Below are positions 59,799 through 64,000 of a DNA stretch of 64,000 nucleotides, piece after piece. The DNA comes from JAFGUB01 sp050305515 (GTDB lineage Bacteria > Campylobacterota > Campylobacteria > Campylobacterales > Sulfurimonadaceae): assembly GCA_050305515.1 (NCBI GenBank), contig JBNLFL010000016.1, forward strand, positions 25,560-89,559, in the 5' to 3' direction. The notes beneath the pieces are model-generated. The model saw only the letters and a list, made by a program, of their open reading frames with translations, was not told the DNA's origin and made no database searches. Position numbers and translations under genes: made by a program. Numbering within the stretch: position 1 is the stretch's first letter; each line of letters begins with the position of its first letter.

Positions 59799-60548
59799 CT
59801 ACAGGATTTTCGCTATTGATTCGAGAATCAGGTCTGGAACAATGCCGCGTTGAAGATCCTGCGGTGCAAATTTTCCGGTTTTGACCAGAGCGGTTTTAAG
59901 TCCTGCATCACGCGCCCCGGCAATATCGCTTTCAATGTCGTCGCCGATCATCAGGGTGCTTTCCGGGCGTACGCCCATACTTTCGCAGGCAAGCGTAAAA
60001 AAGTCGCGGCTTGGTTTTCCAAAGAGACGCGCTTCTCTGCCGCTGGCATATTCGAGCGCTGCCACAAAACCGCCCGCATCCATACTCAGTTTGCCGTCAT
60101 GATCTTTGAAATAGCGGTTTTTGGCTGCGGCAATGAGTTCGGCACCATCCATAAGGGTACGAAACGCAACGTTAAGATGTTCAAACGTGAAGTTTTCCTG
60201 CGCATCGCCTACAACGACATAGCGGCAGGGTTGTTCCGGAAGATCGGAAAAGAGGGCTTTGGCCTCTTCGGTCAGCAAAAAGCAGGCACCGCTCTCTTGT
60301 TGCTTCAAAAATTGATAGGTCATGTCCAGTGCGGTCATGACCTCTTCGGGCACAATGGGAAAACCCATCTTCTGAAGTGTTTGTACAACCTGCGCACCGG
60401 TTTTCTGGGTAGTATTGGTCAGGAAACGGACACGATAACGCTCTCTCATACGTGCCACGGCATCGATGGCACCATCAATAGGCGTCTCACCCACATAGAG
60501 TACGCCGCCGATATCGCATAAAATAGCATCATAGGATACAGATTGCAT
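59799..60548 (-). CDS. HAD-superfamily IIA phosphatase (LHPP/NagD-like)
   Basis: A 249-residue HAD hydrolase. Motif I is AILCDIGGVLYVGETPIDG, with glycine at the second aspartate position as in LHPP-like members. Motif II is FLTNTTQKT, the lysine lies in ARLFGKPSRDFF, and motif IV is LMIGDDIESDIAGARDAG. Possible activities include phospholysine/phosphohistidine phosphatase or nucleotide phosphatase. Convergent with the ALDC gene, ends 1 bp apart. Confidence 0.87.
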   Translation of the reverse strand: MQSVSYDAILCDIGGVLYVGETPIDGAIDAVARMRERYRVRFLTNTTQKTGAQVVQTLQKMGFPIVPEEVMTALDMTYQFLKQQESGACFLLTEEAKALFSDLPEQPCRYVVVGDAQENFTFEHLNVAFRTLMDGAELIAAAKNRYFKDHDGKLSMDAGGFVAALEYASGREARLFGKPSRDFFTLACESMGVRPESTLMIGDDIESDIAGARDAGLKTALVKTGKFAPQDLQRGIVPDLILESIAKIL

Positions 60549-60603
60549 GAGGCTTCCTTTGAAGCAATTGTAACGATTTTCAGAAAGAAACGAGAAGCAG
60601 GGG

Positions 60604-60622
60604 CTGCGGAAAAAATCCGCAG
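60604..60622 (-). terminator. possible terminator hairpin after flotillin gene
   Basis: CTGCGGA and TCCGCAG arms (7 bp) around an A5 (minus-strand T5) loop, 5 nt after the flotillin stop. A C/T-rich tail follows rather than a clean T-run. Confidence 0.45.
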
Positions 60623-60626
60623 TACA

Positions 60627-62342
60627 TTACGAATGGCTGGAGTCGGAAGGTGATGTGACGCTTTTGGTAAAACTTGAGAGGTCCTTCCCGTCGATACCAA
60701 GCTCTTTAAGGAGTGATTCGACAATCGGAGCCTGCGCTTTGTATTTAAGCGCGCTGTTGACCAGCTGGTCGGGAAGCGATGTTTCAGACGTGGTGTTTTC
60801 TGTGCCGGAAAGTGTCTGTGCGCCGCCGTTAAAGCCGTCAAGCTGCATGATTTTGATGCTTTCGATTTTTTCCATCGGACGAACACTCTGTTCAATAATT
60901 TCGGGCAGTTTTTCGATAAGCGCCATTTTAATCTGCATGGTAATCTGATCGAGTGAGAGGGTGTTGGCAGCTTCATTGATGGAGAGTTTTCCTTCTGCAT
61001 CGACCTGATAGCGGATTTTTGCGGCTTCGGCTTCGAGTTTCTCGGCATCGGCACGTCCTTCAGCTGCGATGCGGTATTTGTCAGCTTCTGCCTGTGCGAG
61101 GGTACGCTGTGCCTCTGCGGTATCTTCCGCTGCCTGTTTCTCGGCTTCGGCACCGACTTTGATGCTGATGGCTTCACGTTCGGCAATTTGGCGGGCTTCA
61201 ACCAGTTCAATTGCTTTTTGGCGTTCCGCTTTTTCCGTTTCGCGTACGGTAATAACCTGCTCTTGCGCTTTTACGGCTGCTGCGCGGGCTTTATCGGCTT
61301 CAGCCTGGGCAAGCGACTGGGCTTTTGATTTTTCGGCTACGGCAATTTCACGATCCTGCTCTGCCAGTTCGACAGATTTCGCCATCTCGATCTCTTTTTG
61401 GCGTACCAGCTGCTCTTTGGCAATACGGTCCTGTTCAACCGCACGTTCGGAAGAGATACGCGACTGCTGAATCTCCTGCTCGGCACTGATTTTTGCATTT
61501 TCGGCATCACGCTGTTTTTGTGACTGTTCACTGGCAATTTCTGCACTCTGCTGGGCCTTGCGAATGGCAATTTCGCGCTCTTGCGCCAGTCGGGCGTACT
61601 CTTCTTCTTTTTGAATCTCCAGAGAGAGACGTTCGGTTTCCAGATTTTTCTGCTGAATCTGGACATTGGTGTCACGCTCGATGTCGTTGCGTTTTTTGCG
61701 ACGCATCTCAATCTCTTCGGTCAGGCGGGTAAGACCTTCGGCATCAAATGCGTTATCGGGATTGAAAAACTTTTTACTGGTCTGATCGAGCCCTGTCAGT
61801 GAGACGGATTCGAGTTCCAGACCGTTTTTGAGCAGATCTTCCGAAACAACCTGTTGTACTTTCTGAACAAAGTCCACACGCATCTCATGCAGTTCGACCA
61901 TCTCCATTTCAGCGGCTACGGCACGCAGGGCGTCAACAAATTTACCTTCAATCAGCTCTTTAAGGTCCGTGGGCCGGATGGTACGGGTACCGAGTGTCTG
62001 CGCGGCCTGTGAAATGGACTCGATGGTAGGACGTACGCGCACGTAAAATTCAGCCAGTACGTCAACCCGCATCCGATCTTTGGTAATGAGTGCCTGATCG
62101 TTTGAACGGCGTACTTCGAGGCGGAGGGTATTCATATTGACCGGAATAATCTCATGCAGTACGGGCAGTACCAGCGCACCTCCGTTCATGATGACTTTTT
62201 CACCGCCAAGTCCGGTTCTGACGAATGAGAGTTCTTTACTGGCACGGTGGTAAAGGCGTGCCATAATCAGGCCGATAGCCACCAGTGCTACAAGAATTAG
62301 TCCGGCAATAATCAGTGTGGAGAGAAGGTTTTCAGATATCAT
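60627..62342 (-). CDS. yqiK: flotillin-family protein (YqiK-like)
   Basis: A 571-residue membrane-scaffold protein. N-terminal membrane anchor (LLSTLIIAGLILVALVAIGL), SPFH/band-7 domain (about 40-200; VIMNGGALVLPVLHEIIPV, LEVRRSNDQALITKDRMRV), a very long coiled coil rich in Ala/Glu/Lys, and a conserved C-terminal segment. Organises membrane microdomains. ATG 62342 has AAAGGAG 5 nt upstream. Overlaps the yqiJ-like gene by 11 nt, forming the PspA-YqiJ-flotillin module seen in many bacteria. Confidence 0.92.
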   Translation of the reverse strand: MISENLLSTLIIAGLILVALVAIGLIMARLYHRASKELSFVRTGLGGEKVIMNGGALVLPVLHEIIPVNMNTLRLEVRRSNDQALITKDRMRVDVLAEFYVRVRPTIESISQAAQTLGTRTIRPTDLKELIEGKFVDALRAVAAEMEMVELHEMRVDFVQKVQQVVSEDLLKNGLELESVSLTGLDQTSKKFFNPDNAFDAEGLTRLTEEIEMRRKKRNDIERDTNVQIQQKNLETERLSLEIQKEEEYARLAQEREIAIRKAQQSAEIASEQSQKQRDAENAKISAEQEIQQSRISSERAVEQDRIAKEQLVRQKEIEMAKSVELAEQDREIAVAEKSKAQSLAQAEADKARAAAVKAQEQVITVRETEKAERQKAIELVEARQIAEREAISIKVGAEAEKQAAEDTAEAQRTLAQAEADKYRIAAEGRADAEKLEAEAAKIRYQVDAEGKLSINEAANTLSLDQITMQIKMALIEKLPEIIEQSVRPMEKIESIKIMQLDGFNGGAQTLSGTENTTSETSLPDQLVNSALKYKAQAPIVESLLKELGIDGKDLSSFTKSVTSPSDSSHS

Positions 62343-63021
62343 GTGACTCCTTTGTATTTTCATCCGTCAATGCGGTATGGATATTTTCTATAACGATAAA
62401 GTGGTTGGCCTTACGGGCCACCACCAACACATTGTCTCCCTGAACGAATTGGGAGGTTTCACTTTCGGGTTCTACCATCAGATAGTGGGTTTGACCGTGC
62501 TGATCGGTCAATTTGGCTTCTGCAGGATAACCGTATCTGGCCGTACCGAGAGTAATTGTCGCAATACGCCCTACATAGTGCTCTTCGCTGATGGCGCTAC
62601 TTTCATCCTGCGGAATTATTTTGCGAATGCTGCCGCTAATGAGACGTACCACCGGCAAGGCGGCAAAAAGTGCGGCCACACCAACCAGCCAACCTGGCCA
62701 AAGCATGCCGCTTATCCCGAGGAGAAGGGACTGTATGCCAAAACCTGTCAGACCGAAGGCTGTTAAAAACACAACGACGATGACCAGAACCGGAACTCTT
62801 CCGACATGGAGCCAGCCAAGCAGGCGCGAAAGGGCGGATGATGACGTATCGGGCATGTCAAGATTCAGCTCCGTATCGGGAAGCAGTGCATCAATGATAT
62901 TCGAAAGCCCCGCGCCCAGAAGGGTGCTGACACCCTCAAGCAGGGCGATAAAAAGCATGAGCGCCAGTGCTCCGGCAAAGAGCGCGTTATGCGCATCGGC
63001 AATGAATTCGAAAAGAGACAT
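62332..63021 (-). CDS. yqiJ: YqiJ-like inner-membrane protein with C-terminal OB-fold
   Basis: A 229-residue protein with three or four hydrophobic helices (LFAGALALMLFIALLEGVST; VPVLVIVVVFLTAFGLTGF; LWPGWLVGVAALFAALPVV). A C-terminal beta-rich OB-like domain follows (EEHYVGRIATITLGTARYG; QTHYLMVEPES; VQGDNVLVVARKANHFIVIE). It accompanies flotillins and is thought to work with YqiK at the membrane. Its ATG overlaps the pspA-like stop by one base. Confidence 0.88.
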   Translation of the reverse strand: MSLFEFIADAHNALFAGALALMLFIALLEGVSTLLGAGLSNIIDALLPDTELNLDMPDTSSSALSRLLGWLHVGRVPVLVIVVVFLTAFGLTGFGIQSLLLGISGMLWPGWLVGVAALFAALPVVRLISGSIRKIIPQDESSAISEEHYVGRIATITLGTARYGYPAEAKLTDQHGQTHYLMVEPESETSQFVQGDNVLVVARKANHFIVIENIHTALTDENTKESHDI

Positions 63022-63656
63022 TATTTTTGTGCTTTAAGGGACTCAAGACGCTCTTTAATACGATTTTGACGTGCCAGTGCTTCGAGTTCCGCCAGTTTGG
63101 CTTCATCGGTGTTGGTTGCGGCCGACGCGGGTACGCCCATGACACGTTCAAAGGCAGCCTGCGCTTTATCAACTCTGGATTCCGGTGAGGCGTTCGTTGT
63201 ATTTGGGGTCTGGAGTTTTTTCTTTTTAAAAAGTTCGAGTTCTTCCTGCATTTCACGTTTTTTTGCCTGCAGCGCTGCAATATAGCCTTCAAGCTCCTGA
63301 ATACGGTTGGTCGCGTCTAAAAGATTTTTTTCCATTACCGGGATCTGTGCTTCGATATCCATCTGCTTTGAAACGGCAGCTTCCGCAAGATCTTCACGAT
63401 CTTCATTCAAGGCAATGAGCGTTTGCTCGGCCAGGATTCGGTGCTTTTCCCTCTCGGCAGCGAGACGGCTTTCGAGCATATGTTTTGATACCGCCTCTTT
63501 TCCGAGTTCTGCGCGGATTTCATTAATGACGCTTTCGATCTCCCGAATGCTCTGCTGCATGACAATTTCCGGTGAGGCGTTTTCCGCCGCATCGATAATG
63601 GCATTGAGACTCCCCGATATTAAACGACCGACCCGTGTAGCAATGGTTTCACTCAT
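63021..63656 (-). CDS. PspA/IM30-family membrane-stress protein
   Basis: A 211-residue helical protein of the PspA/Vipp1 family: amphipathic N terminus (IATRVGRLISGSLNAIIDAA), ENASPEIVMQQSIREIESVI, long coiled coil (about 30-130). It binds and stabilises stressed inner membrane. First gene of the three-gene unit with YqiJ and flotillin. The 5' flank carries TTACATGTAA (63708-63717), 51 nt before the start. Confidence 0.87.
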   Translation of the reverse strand: MSETIATRVGRLISGSLNAIIDAAENASPEIVMQQSIREIESVINEIRAELGKEAVSKHMLESRLAAEREKHRILAEQTLIALNEDREDLAEAAVSKQMDIEAQIPVMEKNLLDATNRIQELEGYIAALQAKKREMQEELELFKKKKLQTPNTTNASPESRVDKAQAAFERVMGVPASAATNTDEAKLAELEALARQNRIKERLESLKAQK

Positions 63657-63775
63657 ATTGTGTTCCTTTATGATTTGTTAATCATGGAAACTATAACACA
63701 ATATTTTTTACATGTAAAATGATGTTTATATTTATTTAAATTGTAATTGGAGGGGAAAAAGAGGCTTACATGTAA

Positions 63776-64000
63776 GAGACCGGATGTTATACCAACCACC
63801 ATTAACTATAGCGACGCAAGAGTGAAAAGAAGCGTTTAGCTGCAAGGAAGTGATGTGAAGCCCTGCTTGTTGCAGGGCGAACAGCACTGACGCCGCAGAT
63901 GAATGCTTCTTTTCACTCCCGAAGGGCACCATGATCTTCGGCGTCTTTCTGCGTTGTCATTCATCGGCGTAGCTTTGGCTACGCCTCTTCGTGACGCCTT
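63776..64000. repeat. hairpin-rich intergenic element, runs off the window
   Basis: No gene is convincing in 63657-64000. Besides two TTACATGTAA copies (63708, 63766) it holds a 14-bp perfect inverted repeat, GAGTGAAAAGAAGC at 63820-63833 with its complement at 63905-63918. A hairpin with GCCCTGC arms (63860-63878) lies between them, and GGCGTAGC...GCTACGCC lies at 63966-63985. The layered inverted repeats suggest a REP/MITE-like repeat or structured RNA. A 66-codon minus-strand frame across it is probably spurious. Confidence 0.5.

Larger units (their letters stand above)
953..63775. repeat. dispersed palindrome family TTACATGTAA (24 exact copies)
   Basis: Exact copies start at 953, 3270, 5725, 7231, 10754, 11118, 14768, 16855, 23443, 25182, 27555, 28024, 28942, 31952, 36521, 37175, 41039, 43359, 49287, 50610, 52026, 54910, 63708 and 63766. 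One-mismatch copies start at 20914, 26521, 43507, 43837 and 54005. With roughly 47% G+C I estimate about 0.1 chance copies. Seventeen exact copies are intergenic although intergenic DNA is a small minority. At 28942, 41039 and 54910 the right edge supplies TAAGGA, the ribosome binding site. In coding sequence it is read mainly as T-C-K/N or L-H-V, the two frames lacking its TAA. Confidence 0.95.

Noticed and set aside
63732..63932. 66-codon minus-strand frame in the terminal repeat
   Set aside because: Spans the inverted repeats and a palindrome, lacks a ribosome site; more likely a by-product of a structured repeat.
1..64000. tRNA, rRNA and CRISPR arrays
   Set aside because: Intergenic gaps were read for cloverleaf or regularly spaced repeats; none seen, although this was by eye and not by a covariance search.

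Overview
The window looks like chromosome of a free-living Campylobacterota (epsilonproteobacterium). The best single indicator is a FlgS-type flagellar histidine kinase at 1673-2665. It is supported by a UbiD-family menaquinone decarboxylase of the size used in the futalosine pathway, many PAS/GGDEF/EAL and chemoreceptor proteins, and overall gene style. Base composition is moderate for most of the window. Two stretches are visibly more AT-rich (about 47.2-51.9 kb and, less strongly, 55.2-57.6 kb) and look acquired. No tRNA, rRNA, CRISPR array, prophage or intact insertion sequence was recognised.

Layout. 0-7 kb: end of a tandem OmpA-domain protein, M18 aminopeptidase, flgS, YceI, a LytTR two-component pair with an FAD oxidoreductase, and a periplasmic glutathione peroxidase. 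7-11 kb: an SDR/DUF2867 protein, the paired DUF4130/radical SAM DNA-modification genes, and two tiny membrane proteins. 11-15 kb: a Tat-exported solute-binding protein coupled to a membrane histidine kinase, with no transporter. 14.8-25.1 kb: one long minus-strand operon with an outer-membrane barrel protein, a CsgG-family lipoprotein, two secreted proteins of about 1,200 residues, a small secreted protein and pdxH. 25-37 kb: ABC1/UbiB kinase with a coiled-coil partner, UbiD, a c-di-GMP protein with degenerate receiver and GGDEF domains, photolyase, DUF1722, a CZB chemoreceptor, PhoD and YggS. 37-47 kb: a large GGDEF/EAL protein, a TetR gene divergent from an AhpD-like gene with two clear operators, a lipoprotein, an AraC-methyltransferase-GNAT fusion, glyA, ybaK and DoxX.

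47.2-51.9 kb is an AT-rich island. It holds a diguanylate cyclase and a run of minus-strand cassettes separated by attC-like sites, with no integrase in view (a CALIN-type array). One cassette encodes a HEPN-type protein. 52-55 kb holds the most unusual enzyme: a 2-isopropylmalate synthase whose C-terminal regulatory domain is replaced by a SAM methyltransferase. A leucine-rich leader peptide with a good promoter precedes it and a TauE/SafE exporter follows. 55-60 kb holds a TetR-regulated acetolactate-synthase-like gene, an EF-hand protein, a lipoprotein acetolactate decarboxylase and a HAD phosphatase. 60.6-63.7 kb is a PspA-YqiJ-flotillin membrane-stress operon, followed by a hairpin-rich repeat that runs off the window.

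Cutting across everything is a 10-bp palindrome, TTACATGTAA. It occurs 24 times exactly and at least 5 more times with one mismatch, where well under one copy is expected by chance. Seventeen exact copies are between genes, several directly abutting the ribosome binding site. Copies also occur inside coding sequence, mostly in the two reading frames that avoid its TAA stop. I consider this motif, the LeuA-methyltransferase locus and the CsgG-linked giant-protein operon the three most interesting signals here.
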